Positions 17,651 through 25,348 of a DNA stretch of 64,000 nucleotides are shown piece after piece (the stretch's first letter is position 1; every line of letters begins with the position of its first letter). The notes under the pieces are model-generated. The model saw only the letters and a program-made list of their open reading frames with translations. It searched no databases and was not told the DNA's origin. Source of the stretch: Paenibacillus sp. URB8-2 (GTDB taxonomy: Bacteria > Bacillota > Bacilli > Paenibacillales > Paenibacillaceae); assembly GCF_013393385.1 (NCBI RefSeq), contig NZ_AP023239.1:3472001-3536000 (forward strand), read 5' to 3'. The position numbers and the translations under genes are program-made.

Positions 17651-18502
17651 ATGACTCGCGAGGTTCGAACGGTCTGTTTCGATACGGATTTAATGCTGGA
17701 AGCGTATCGGTTTGAAGGGATCATGCAGAAGTTTCCCAACCATTTTCATGACTATTATGTCATTGGTTTTATTGAACAAGGCAAGCGGCGGCTGATTTGC
17801 AACAATGAGGAGTATATTCTAAACAGCGGAGACGTGGTCATCTTTAACCCTCAGGATCCCCACGCCTGTGAACAGGTAGACGGGAGGACGCTCGACTATC
17901 GCTGCATCAACATTCAACCGGAGGTCATGCGCCAATATGCGCTTGAAGTAACGGGAACGGATTATTTGCCCCGCTTCGCGCCAACCGTCCTTTACCGCAG
18001 TGAACTGGCAGCTTCCCTGCGTGAACTGCATCTGATGATAGTAGAGCAGCAGCCCGATTTTCAAAAAGACGAATGGTTTCTGTTTCTTCTGGAGCAGCTG
18101 ATGAGAGAGTATTCAGACATAGGTACGCCTTATCCCTCTCCGAAATTCAGCGCTGAAATTAATGTCATATGCGAATACATAGAGTCACACTATACCCAAA
18201 GCATTACTCTGGATCAGTTAAGTCATTTGACAGGACTGAGCAAATATCATTTGCTGCGTTCATTTACACGGGCAAAAGGAATCTCGCCGTACAGCTATCT
18301 CGGAACCGTGCGGATCAACCATGCGAAAAAGCTTTTGGAACAGGGAATGCCGCCTATCGATGTGGCCTTTCGAACCGGTTTTAGTGATCAGAGCCACTTC
18401 TCAAATTTCTTCAAAAAAATGATCGGCTTAACCCCTAAGCAATATATGCGGATATTTATTCATGAAACGGGATCGAAACGGTCAGAGGATGTACGTGTAT
18501 GA
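17651..18502 (+). CDS. AraC-family regulator with N-terminal cupin
   Basis: The 283-residue protein has an AraC-type sensing cupin at residues 20-110 (PNHFHDYYVIGFIEQGKRR, GDVVIFNPQDPHACE) and a double HTH at about 175-280 (SITLDQLSHLTGLSKYHLLR; AFRTGFSDQSHFSNFFKK). Such cupin-AraC proteins often activate an adjacent transporter. ATG 17651 follows AGAAGG by 8 nt; a GTG at 17642 lies within that binding site. Its TGA overlaps the ATG of the EamA exporter, so the exporter is its probable target and is translationally coupled. Confidence 0.88.
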   Translation: MTREVRTVCFDTDLMLEAYRFEGIMQKFPNHFHDYYVIGFIEQGKRRLICNNEEYILNSGDVVIFNPQDPHACEQVDGRTLDYRCINIQPEVMRQYALEVTGTDYLPRFAPTVLYRSELAASLRELHLMIVEQQPDFQKDEWFLFLLEQLMREYSDIGTPYPSPKFSAEINVICEYIESHYTQSITLDQLSHLTGLSKYHLLRSFTRAKGISPYSYLGTVRINHAKKLLEQGMPPIDVAFRTGFSDQSHFSNFFKKMIGLTPKQYMRIFIHETGSKRSEDVRV

Positions 18503-19419
18503 TGGATCATCACAAGAGGATTACCGGACACCTGCTCTCGTTATTCACGATTTTAATTTGGGGAACTACCTTTATCTCCACAAAAATACTGTTAACCGAT
18601 TTTGCTCCCGTTGAAATTCTGTTTTTTCGATTCCTCATCGGGTATATTGTCTTGTTCCTGCTCTATTCCCGTCCTATCCGTACGAAGACTTTTAAGGAAG
18701 AATTGCTGTTTATATTGGCAGGACTTTGCGGCGTCACTTTATACTTTTTAATCGAAAATATAGCCCTTACTTATACGCTTGCTTCCCACGTAGGCGTGAT
18801 TGTGTCGATTGCTCCCTTTTTCACGGCGGTTCTGGCTCACTTCTTTTTGGAGGGCGAGAAATTAAGTGTTCAATTTATGATCGGATTTGCCATTGCGCTG
18901 ACCGGAATCGTGCTCATCGGGTTCAACGGAAGCCTTCTCCAGCTGAACCCTGTCGGGGATCTATTGGCATTCTTGGCCCCTGCCGTTTGGGCAGTGTATT
19001 CCGTGTTGATGAGAAAAATAAGCGGGCTGAACCATCACACCATTGGCTCCACCCGTAAAGTGTTTTTTTATGGATTGCTATTTATGCTGCCTGTTCTATT
19101 TTTTCATAAATTCAATTTTGACTTGGATCGATTCCATGACATTTCGAATGTCACGAACCTTTTATACTTGGCCTTTGGAGCCTCCGCAATTTGTTTTGTG
19201 ACCTGGAACTTGGCGGTAGGCATCCTGGGAGCGATCAAAACAAGCGTCTACATTTATATGGTGCCTGTGATTTCAGTAGCGGCCTCCGCCCTCATTCTGC
19301 ATGAACAGATCACCTGGGCAACCCTTGCAGGAACCTTCCTGACTCTTACCGGATCGTATATTTCAGAGCGGAAGCCTAGTGCGATTAGAAAAAGAGAGGT
19401 TCCCTGCGAACAGACTTAA
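18499..19419 (+). CDS. EamA/DMT-family exporter
   Basis: The 306-residue protein has about ten predicted helices in two EamA repeats. The first begins HLLSLFTILIWGTTFISTKI and the second GDLLAFLAPAVWAVYSVLMR, typical of RhaT/YdcZ-like drug/metabolite exporters. The substrate is unknown. The start overlaps the AraC gene by 4 nt (ATGA), which ties the pair together. Confidence 0.88.
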   Translation: MMDHHKRITGHLLSLFTILIWGTTFISTKILLTDFAPVEILFFRFLIGYIVLFLLYSRPIRTKTFKEELLFILAGLCGVTLYFLIENIALTYTLASHVGVIVSIAPFFTAVLAHFFLEGEKLSVQFMIGFAIALTGIVLIGFNGSLLQLNPVGDLLAFLAPAVWAVYSVLMRKISGLNHHTIGSTRKVFFYGLLFMLPVLFFHKFNFDLDRFHDISNVTNLLYLAFGASAICFVTWNLAVGILGAIKTSVYIYMVPVISVAASALILHEQITWATLAGTFLTLTGSYISERKPSAIRKREVPCEQT

Positions 19420-19489
19420 ATGATCGGACACCCCGTCAATGACAGTTACGTGTTAATCAACTACGTCCAAGTCCATCTCCCCGCTCGCG

Positions 19490-20134
19490 TCATATGGCAG
19501 CCAAACGGGCTCCGAGCTCAAACGCCTTTCTGCAGTCGACGGGGAACTGTTCCTCTCTTACTCTGGCTTTCTGCACAGCGTCGAATTTGGAAGCTTCATA
19601 CTTGGAATAATCGGTAAATTGATACGTATCGCAGGAGAGCAGAATCTCCGAATCCCCGCCCAGTATCTGCAGCAGATTCCGGTTGCTCTGGAATACCGAC
19701 TCGTAATTCATCTCTTGCATTCGCTCTTCTGTGACATTCATAGTATAGATAAAGCCCGAGTTGATCCTGCCCGCAAAAGTAGATCTTTCTCCGGTGTTGT
19801 AGGATAGATTTGGGAACAGCAGCCGCTCCAGAAAGCTCCGTACTTCTCCGGTAACATTGCCGAAATAGATGGGGGAACCAAGCAGGAGAGCATCGCATGC
19901 CAGAATTTCCCCGAGCACCTCCTTCAAATCGTCTTTCATAGCACATAATCCGCCCAGCCGGCTGCCTTTTCTTTTGCAGGATAAACAGCTCGCGCATCCC
20001 TTGAAATTCAGATCGTACAAATGCACCAGCTTCGTCTCCGCTCCATGGGCCTGTGCCCCGTAGAGCGCTTCCTGAAGCAGCGTCGCGGTATTGCGGTTTT
20101 TTCGCGGACTGCCGTTGATTGCAATAACTTTCAT
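19490..20134 (-). CDS. Flavodoxin-fold iron-sulfur flavoprotein (NADPH-dependent FMN reductase family)
   Basis: The 214-residue protein has the FMN phosphate loop AINGSPRKNRNTATLL (residues 5-20) and GSPIYFGNVTGEVRSFLER, as in iron-sulfur flavoproteins and NADPH:FMN reductases. A cysteine cluster CASCLSC...C (Cys47, 50, 53 and 64; CX2CX2CX10C) could bind a 4Fe-4S cluster, as in archaeal Isf. It lies 83 nt downstream of the nitrogenase-like K gene on the same strand, so a role as electron carrier for that complex is an attractive inference. A terminator-like hairpin in the gap would weaken read-through. GAAGGAGTGAGG precedes the ATG. Confidence 0.82.
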   Translation of the reverse strand: MKVIAINGSPRKNRNTATLLQEALYGAQAHGAETKLVHLYDLNFKGCASCLSCKRKGSRLGGLCAMKDDLKEVLGEILACDALLLGSPIYFGNVTGEVRSFLERLLFPNLSYNTGERSTFAGRINSGFIYTMNVTEERMQEMNYESVFQSNRNLLQILGGDSEILLSCDTYQFTDYSKYEASKFDAVQKARVREEQFPVDCRKAFELGARLAAI

Positions 20135-20155
20135 CTTTCCTCACTCCTTCCAGAG

Positions 20156-20206
20156 CATAAAAAAAAGGTTCGCAAATCGCTCCCAAGAACAATTATACGA
20201 ACCTTT
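20156..20206 (-). terminator. Terminator between nitrogenase-like K gene and flavoprotein gene
   Basis: On the minus strand AAAGGTTCG (20206-20198) pairs with CGAACCTTT (20172-20164) across a 25-nt loop and is followed by a T-run. It may end or attenuate the D-K transcript before the flavoprotein gene. Confidence 0.7.
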
Positions 20207-20216
20207 GAGCTTATTT

Positions 20217-21545
20217 TCACATGAAATCATTCAATACCACGGAATAGATATCTTCAACCAATTGTAGTGCTCCATTATATCCAACGTAGGATTTACTTAG
20301 TACCATCTCATTGCCGATGGGTGCGGAAACCGATAGCTGATAGGCGTTCAAGTCTCTTGCAACCACCCGTTCCCAAGAACTGCCCAGAATGATCGGGCGG
20401 CTTCTGATTTTTAATTTTCTGATTTCTTCTTCAACAAAACCCCCGTCATTGGAAAATACCGTTTCGGCAACGATATCACTAGTAAATTTCTTGAATTCCG
20501 CGGATACACTGTCCTGAAATTTTATCGGCGTATCATCGGTGATGAACTGCTTCTCCGGGATTAATCCCATGTCATTGGTCAAAAATCTGGCGATTCCCAG
20601 CGCATACAGGCTGTCCGCCACCGTTATGAACCGTCTCGGCAGCAGTCTTGTTTCCAACAACGTATCAGCTGCTCTTTCCAAATAGTAGAAATACCGTTCC
20701 TCTTGCTTACGGATGACATTTTCAACTACTGAAGGATCAATTCCGGCGAATTCACCTACCGCTCTCAGGAAATTGGAGGTTTCAGTCGGACCGACCGGAA
20801 GCGCCGGATAATGCAGAAACGGCGTGCCGAATTTGTCTTCCAAATGCTCAGCATTCCGGAGTCCCACCCATGGAGAGATCACCAGATTAAACTGCGCCTT
20901 GGGTATGTTATTGAGAGCTTCAACGCTGCTATCCGGTCCGAAGATCACATTCGGTTTCAGCCCGAGCGAAGAAATGAGAATGTTCAGCTGCTCGATGTCA
21001 CCCGACCAGAAGGTATTCTGATAGGGTACTGACGACCAGATATTGACCAGTCCCGGTTCTACCTGCTGCGGCTGCAAATACTGGTCGATAATGGCATCCA
21101 GAACCAGTTCATGACCGACCAGATTGCTTCCCTTGAACCCGCCGGTTTCAACATATACAATCGGTTTGCCTTGATCCTGGAATTTTCTTGTAACCTCCCC
21201 CACATCATCCCCTATAATATCCGATGTGCAGCCCGTAAGTACGACGAAAAGATCACCATCGATGACATCAAAGGTATTGGTGATGACTTTACGCAGCTGG
21301 TCCGTACCGCCAAACACCACTTCTTTTTCCGAGGCATTGGTGCAGGGAATCGCATGTCCCCCGACATATCCTGAACCTTGATGGCCGTTCTGACTTCCGA
21401 GTGTCGTCCACAGCTTGGCTACGCAGCCCGGACCGGCATGAACGATGGGCACCGCTCTTTTGATGGCCAGTACCGATTCAAACGCACCGAGTGTGCACAC
21501 ATGTCTGATTTGCTCAACGCACTGCGACATTTTTCTTGTTCTCAC
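20217..21545 (-). CDS. Nitrogenase component 1-like protein, K (beta-type) subunit
   Basis: The 442-residue protein belongs to the NifK/AnfK/VnfK-NifN superfamily. The three P-cluster-type cysteines are present: Cys17 (RHVCTLGAF), Cys41 (HAGPGC) and Cys106 (LTGCTSDIIGDD). LHYPALPVGPTETSNFLR (about residues 240-260) is the usual subunit-interface block. It is shorter than NifK and lacks its N-terminal extension, as in AnfK, VnfK and nitrogenase-like enzymes. The GTG at 21545 overlaps the D-like gene by 32 bp; an ATG at 21530 is an alternative. With its partner it should form a component-1-like heterotetramer, but its substrate is unknown. Chlorophyll-type reductases are unlikely because all three cysteines are retained. 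Confidence 0.85.
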   Translation of the reverse strand: MRTRKMSQCVEQIRHVCTLGAFESVLAIKRAVPIVHAGPGCVAKLWTTLGSQNGHQGSGYVGGHAIPCTNASEKEVVFGGTDQLRKVITNTFDVIDGDLFVVLTGCTSDIIGDDVGEVTRKFQDQGKPIVYVETGGFKGSNLVGHELVLDAIIDQYLQPQQVEPGLVNIWSSVPYQNTFWSGDIEQLNILISSLGLKPNVIFGPDSSVEALNNIPKAQFNLVISPWVGLRNAEHLEDKFGTPFLHYPALPVGPTETSNFLRAVGEFAGIDPSVVENVIRKQEERYFYYLERAADTLLETRLLPRRFITVADSLYALGIARFLTNDMGLIPEKQFITDDTPIKFQDSVSAEFKKFTSDIVAETVFSNDGGFVEEEIRKLKIRSRPIILGSSWERVVARDLNAYQLSVSAPIGNEMVLSKSYVGYNGALQLVEDIYSVVLNDFM

Positions 21546-23022
21546 TTTCTTTTCTCTTATTTTTTTGTTTAAGGAATTCGAAGGGGTCCTGCTCCAGCCA
21601 CCATTCGGTATAGGGCAGCTGAATTCGTTTGGACAGATTCAAGGCAAGACTATTGTTGGTCAGCGCATCAATAATGCGATGTCCGAACTCGATCGTTCCC
21701 TGATAACCGAAGGCGCTGTATTCATCGCTGACCATGATGGCGGGAATACCCATTTTTGTAGCCCAGACGGACATTCCGGGATGTCTTCCGATAAAAATAT
21801 CCGGCTTGACCTTTGACAGCAAATTAATGACCTCGTGATTCTGCTGATCGCTTACGCTGACCGGGATATCTTTGTCTATCTTGGTCAGTTCCACTGTGCA
21901 GGAAGGGCATCCGCCATGATCATGCTTGGCATCGTAATGCCAGGAGAATCCCCATACTACTTCCATGCCGAGATCCTCGAGAAACCGAATATAGTTATGC
22001 GCGAAGCTCGGCCCCATGCCGACGACCACTTTTTTGCCTTTGAGCTTAAACTTGATCTCTTCCAAGTCAGGCGCAGCAATCACCTTTTGTTCCGCAAGAT
22101 ACTCTTCAACTTCTTTCTCCTTGCCCACTGTCTCTCCAAGCTTTGTGAGCCAGTCGTCAAATCCGGAAATCCCGTGCGGCTGCAGCGCCGTTACATAAGG
22201 GACGCCAAAATTCTGCTCCAGGCCATTCCCCATATAACTGCCGAGCGTGCCGCAAATACTGATTGTAGCCGCGGCTTCCGACCATCTGGAGATTTCCTCT
22301 ATGTTGCTGTAGGGTATTCCGAACTGAGGCACCAGCCCCAAACGCCCGAAAATCTCGGTAATGACAGCCCGTCCACTGCCCGCAAAATTGATGACATTAA
22401 CCAATTCGGGACGCTTCTTCTCGGCAGGCTTAACAATTCGCGACAATAGGGCATGGAATGCCGCATCAAACCCGGAAGCCCAGATCTGTGACCGGAATCC
22501 TTCGCAAAAAACGGGAACAACGGGGATGCCAATCTCCGCTTCAACATTTCTCATCGTGCTTTCGATATCGTCTCCGATAATGCCGGAAGCGCAGGATGTG
22601 GTCACAAAGATTGCTTTGGGATTAAATCTTTCATAGGCTTTCAGGATGCCTTCTTTCAGAATCTGGTCTCCGCCAAATACGACAGCCTTTTCCGACATAT
22701 TGGTATTGATGATTCTAACGTTTCTCTGGTTCCAGTCTCTGATTCTCTGTCCCCATTGAAACCCCGCGTTTGCGCCCGCGACGTCACCCGCACAGCCGAT
22801 CGGCCCATGATTGACGATAGCCGCGTCCGTAATCGAAGATAAATACCCTTGTGCACAGCCCGAGTTACAATTTGTAGCCTGGCTGAATCCTCTGGATGCA
22901 TTTTTCAGACATCCGGATTGTGATTGTTCCGCCAAATCCTTGATCGTTCCTTGGTAACCTACGATGGATTTCAGTCTTTTTTCTCTGATGGTTACCTGTG
23001 AGAGATTTAAATTAATTGACAA
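21514..23022 (-). CDS. Nitrogenase component 1-like protein, D (alpha-type) subunit
   Basis: The 502-residue protein (numbered from TTG 23022) has the D-subunit pattern: Cys52 (with nearby Cys56), Cys77 in HGPIGC and Cys144 in TTSCASGIIGDD match the P-cluster ligands. Cys257 (ISICGTLGSYMG, then FGVPY) aligns without gaps to NifD Cys275, the cofactor ligand. At KMGIPAIMVSDEYS the position of NifD His442 is Ser432. In CEGFRSQIWASGF the places of Gln191 and His195 are Trp181 and Phe185, and Arg96 is Asn85. A cofactor may therefore be bound without the molybdenum-side histidine, so a substrate other than N2 is likely (compare methylthio-alkane reductase-type systems). GGAGG at 23031-23035 is 8 nt before the TTG and lies inside the alternative ATG frame from 23037, so TTG is preferred. 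The residue equivalences come from hand alignment. Confidence 0.87.
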   Translation of the reverse strand: MSINLNLSQVTIREKRLKSIVGYQGTIKDLAEQSQSGCLKNASRGFSQATNCNSGCAQGYLSSITDAAIVNHGPIGCAGDVAGANAGFQWGQRIRDWNQRNVRIINTNMSEKAVVFGGDQILKEGILKAYERFNPKAIFVTTSCASGIIGDDIESTMRNVEAEIGIPVVPVFCEGFRSQIWASGFDAAFHALLSRIVKPAEKKRPELVNVINFAGSGRAVITEIFGRLGLVPQFGIPYSNIEEISRWSEAAATISICGTLGSYMGNGLEQNFGVPYVTALQPHGISGFDDWLTKLGETVGKEKEVEEYLAEQKVIAAPDLEEIKFKLKGKKVVVGMGPSFAHNYIRFLEDLGMEVVWGFSWHYDAKHDHGGCPSCTVELTKIDKDIPVSVSDQQNHEVINLLSKVKPDIFIGRHPGMSVWATKMGIPAIMVSDEYSAFGYQGTIEFGHRIIDALTNNSLALNLSKRIQLPYTEWWLEQDPFEFLKQKNKRKESENKKNVAVR

Positions 23023-23280
23023 TATTAAAACCTCCATCTAACTTAAATTGGTTTGACTCACTCCTAAGGCGCACACCATTATTTTTTGGCTGTTGCCAGG
23101 TATTGTGAAAAGCAAAGACGGACAAGGAATCGGTTTGACGAAAATAATTGGGAGTCGCCTGGATCATGGGAGCGGTTGGTCTTGCCCGCGGCATCATCCA
23201 AGGAAATCGTGGTGATATGGGGGATTCTAGCGATAAATAGGCACTGCGTTTTAATCCGAGTAATCTCATCTTATTAATGT
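23023..23280 (-). other. Long 5' leader of the nitrogenase-like operon
   Basis: About 255 nt lie between the promoter and the TTG start. The leader has an 85-codon open frame (23269-23012) that runs past the start of the D gene, without a ribosome binding site. No known riboswitch consensus was recognised. It is long enough to hold an RNA control element. Confidence 0.4.
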
Positions 23281-23287
23281 TTTTACT

Positions 23288-23315
23288 AGTATAGCATTAT
23301 TTGGGTATCCGTCAA
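23288..23315 (-). promoter_or_regulatory. Sigma-A promoter of the nitrogenase-like operon
   Basis: On the minus strand, TTGACG (23315-23310), a 16-nt spacer and TATACT (23293-23288). Transcription would start near 23280, leaving a leader of about 255 nt before the TTG start. A constitutive-type promoter differs from what might be expected of a tightly controlled nitrogenase gene. Confidence 0.72.
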
Positions 23316-23436
23316 GATTAAATATCAGATTTTAAGCTTAAGGGAGTTCATATTGGTTAACAATGTAAAAGGGGCCGGACAAGGATACATCCGCTAAGGC
23401 CTGCCATTTCAGACAGCTTCAGAAGGAGGGTATAAC

Positions 23437-23610
23437 ATGAGCGAGGAAGAACAGGAACTCCATGAGCAGAAGGAATTTGACCGTACTGCGCTGGATAAGG
23501 AAGAACAGAATGCCGGTGACAGAGGCTTGCATATGAAATCCGACAGCGAGCTGGAGCAGGAGAAGAAATTGGTTGAGTCCATGGATCAGCCGGATAGCTT
23601 TGAATATTAA
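23437..23610 (+). CDS. Small, highly charged protein, unknown function
   Basis: A 57-residue frame starts with MSEEEQELHEQKEFDRTALD and ends MDQPDSFEY. It is very rich in Glu, Lys, Asp and Gln and has no hydrophobic segment, so it should be soluble and possibly disordered. AGAAGGAGGG (23421-23430) lies 6 nt before the ATG, one of the strongest sites in the window, and a hairpin terminator follows, so it looks like a real single-gene unit. No family was recognised. Confidence 0.65.
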   Translation: MSEEEQELHEQKEFDRTALDKEEQNAGDRGLHMKSDSELEQEKKLVESMDQPDSFEY

Positions 23611-23622
23611 AAAAGAAGGCAC

Positions 23623-23672
23623 CAAAGCGCCGGCTATCGCAGCTGAGAAAGAGCTGCGGTAGCCGGCGTTTG
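23623..23672. terminator. Bidirectional terminator between the small gene and the levanase
   Basis: Hairpin CGCCGGCTATCGCAGCT / AGCTGCGGTAGCCGGCG with one mismatch and a GAGAAAG loop, flanked by AAA and TTT on either side, between converging genes. Confidence 0.85.
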
Positions 23673-23681
23673 GCAAAATGA

Positions 23682-25262
23682 TTATTTTTTGCCCAAATGC
23701 TTGATCACGACATTTTCAAAGACCGCCTTGCCGCCTTCTGAAAAAAGTGTGATTCCTTTATCGTTCCATCCGGGGAAAATGACATTGGAAAAAACGACAG
23801 ATCCATCATCAACAAAAACTTCGATGCTTGTCTTATCGACGAGGATTTTTAAATGCACCTTTTTCTTGCCGGCATCGAACGGCGCCCTGCTTTCCACATA
23901 GGTTCCGCCCTTGTCGGGCTGCCATGTATTTCTTCTATTGACATAGCTGTAACTGCCTTCAACAAAAACCCCGACATCGACATGCCGCTTCTTGTCTGCA
24001 GATTCCCGAAGTCTAAATCCCGCATTCTTGAGATCAGACCACGATATGTCCGCGTCAAGCTGGTAAGCATCTCCGGTTGTATTAAGCGTTCTAGTGCCAT
24101 TAACCTCGATTCGTTGAAAGGATTCTGTTGATTGGATCAATTGATTTAACGCCTGAGTGGGCTGTGAAATCAATTGGTACGTTCCGCCCTCAGACTTAAG
24201 CTTGATTTGACGAACGATCGAATTCATTCCGTTATAGCCTTCCCGCAGCGTCGGCGTAGTATGGGGATAATCCCAGTTATTCATCCAGGCCAAAGCATAA
24301 CGATGGCTGTACTTATCGCTGCCCGCCCCCTCTTCAAACGTTACAGCCGCATACCAATCAAATCCGTAATCGAGCCACTGCGGCTCCTTGCGATCCGGGA
24401 CAAATTCCTTACCGTTAAAGTTTCCGGTCCAGTAAGCGTAGGTGTTGGGTTTACCTGCCGGTTTCCCGTTTGCGCTGACGCCGAAAATCCATTGATAAGT
24501 CCCGTCATCCGCCCGCATCATATATAGATCAGGGCATTCCACAAGCCCGATATTTTCTGTAACGAAACCGCTGATATAAAGCCAATCTTTTAAATTGGAG
24601 GATTCGTAAAAACCTACTTTCGTTCCTTCCGCCATGGTCATGATCCATTTCCGGGACTTGTCATCCCAGATGATCTTAGGATCGCGGAAATCATGCGTGC
24701 CCGGATTGGCCAGAACAGGCTTATTGCTATAAGAGATGAACTTTTTTCCTCTGTCCGTACTGTACCATAAATATTGTTCCTGCTTTCCGCCGTCCGCAGA
24801 TGGCTGTGTCACTATCGCCACCAGCGCCTCTTTGCCAAAGCCTGCCGTATTGTCTTTGTCCACAACGACCGATCCCGTCCACGGATCGCCGTTTCGGTTC
24901 GTATATTTCGGAATGGCCACCCCTTCATCTTTCCAGTGCACCAAATCCGTCGATGTCGCATGCCGCCACTCTGTACCGTTTCCTTGGGGATAGTCACGAT
25001 TGTAGAGATAATAGTAATGATACTTGCCATCCAGATAAATCGGCCGCTGAGGGTCGTTCATCCATTTGTCGGGAGTCGTGAAATGATAGCTGGCCCGATA
25101 GGAAGGCTTTTCTTTAGACAGTGGAGGTTCTTCATTAACGACGGTTTCCTCTTTTCTGTCATTTGTTGAATAATGAACCGCCAACCCTGCCGTGATCAGA
25201 CCGGTTAAACAAATCACCCATATAACGAGTCGTCGTTTAAATGCATTCTTGTTGTTGTTCAT
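23682..25262 (-). CDS. levB: Membrane-anchored levanase / endolevanase (GH32)
   Basis: The 526-residue protein has an N-terminal membrane anchor (VIWVICLTGLITAGLAVHY, about residues 13-31) and a GH32 catalytic domain. The nucleophile is Asp70 in WMNDPQ, the transition-state Asp194 is in FRDPK, and the acid/base Glu242 is in VECPDLY. A C-terminal beta-sandwich (about 370-526, ending FSEGGKAVFENVVIKHLG) completes the family. Hydrolysis of beta-2,6 levan outside the membrane is inferred from the position after sacB, the same order as sacB-levB in Bacillus subtilis. Start 25262 follows GTGAGGGA. A terminator-like hairpin separates it from the levansucrase gene. Confidence 0.88.
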   Translation of the reverse strand: MNNNKNAFKRRLVIWVICLTGLITAGLAVHYSTNDRKEETVVNEEPPLSKEKPSYRASYHFTTPDKWMNDPQRPIYLDGKYHYYYLYNRDYPQGNGTEWRHATSTDLVHWKDEGVAIPKYTNRNGDPWTGSVVVDKDNTAGFGKEALVAIVTQPSADGGKQEQYLWYSTDRGKKFISYSNKPVLANPGTHDFRDPKIIWDDKSRKWIMTMAEGTKVGFYESSNLKDWLYISGFVTENIGLVECPDLYMMRADDGTYQWIFGVSANGKPAGKPNTYAYWTGNFNGKEFVPDRKEPQWLDYGFDWYAAVTFEEGAGSDKYSHRYALAWMNNWDYPHTTPTLREGYNGMNSIVRQIKLKSEGGTYQLISQPTQALNQLIQSTESFQRIEVNGTRTLNTTGDAYQLDADISWSDLKNAGFRLRESADKKRHVDVGVFVEGSYSYVNRRNTWQPDKGGTYVESRAPFDAGKKKVHLKILVDKTSIEVFVDDGSVVFSNVIFPGWNDKGITLFSEGGKAVFENVVIKHLGKK

Positions 25263-25282
25263 TGAATCCCTCACTTTATGAA

Positions 25283-25322
25283 AAAAAAGAAAATGCCAAT
25301 GTAAACATCGACATTTTCTTTT
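25283..25322 (-). terminator. Terminator between levansucrase 1 and levanase
   Basis: On the minus strand AAAGAAAATGTC pairs with GGCATTTTCTTT (one mismatch) followed by T-rich sequence. It probably lets only part of the sacB transcript continue into the levanase gene. Confidence 0.75.
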
Positions 25323-25348
25323 CTTTAATTATACCAGAAAGCCTGTTG

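Noticed and set aside
21835..22449. 204-codon plus-strand frame inside the nitrogenase-like D gene
   Set aside because: Antisense shadow of a conserved gene, with no ribosome binding site or family match.
20217..23022. True nifDK or nifEN
   Set aside because: Residues matching the FeMo-cofactor histidine and proton relay differ, no nifH is adjacent, and the K subunit is short; NifEN would also be expected to sit in a nif cluster.
23012..23269. 85-codon frame in the leader of the nitrogenase-like operon as a real gene
   Set aside because: No ribosome binding site and no recognisable protein; kept only as a note on the leader.
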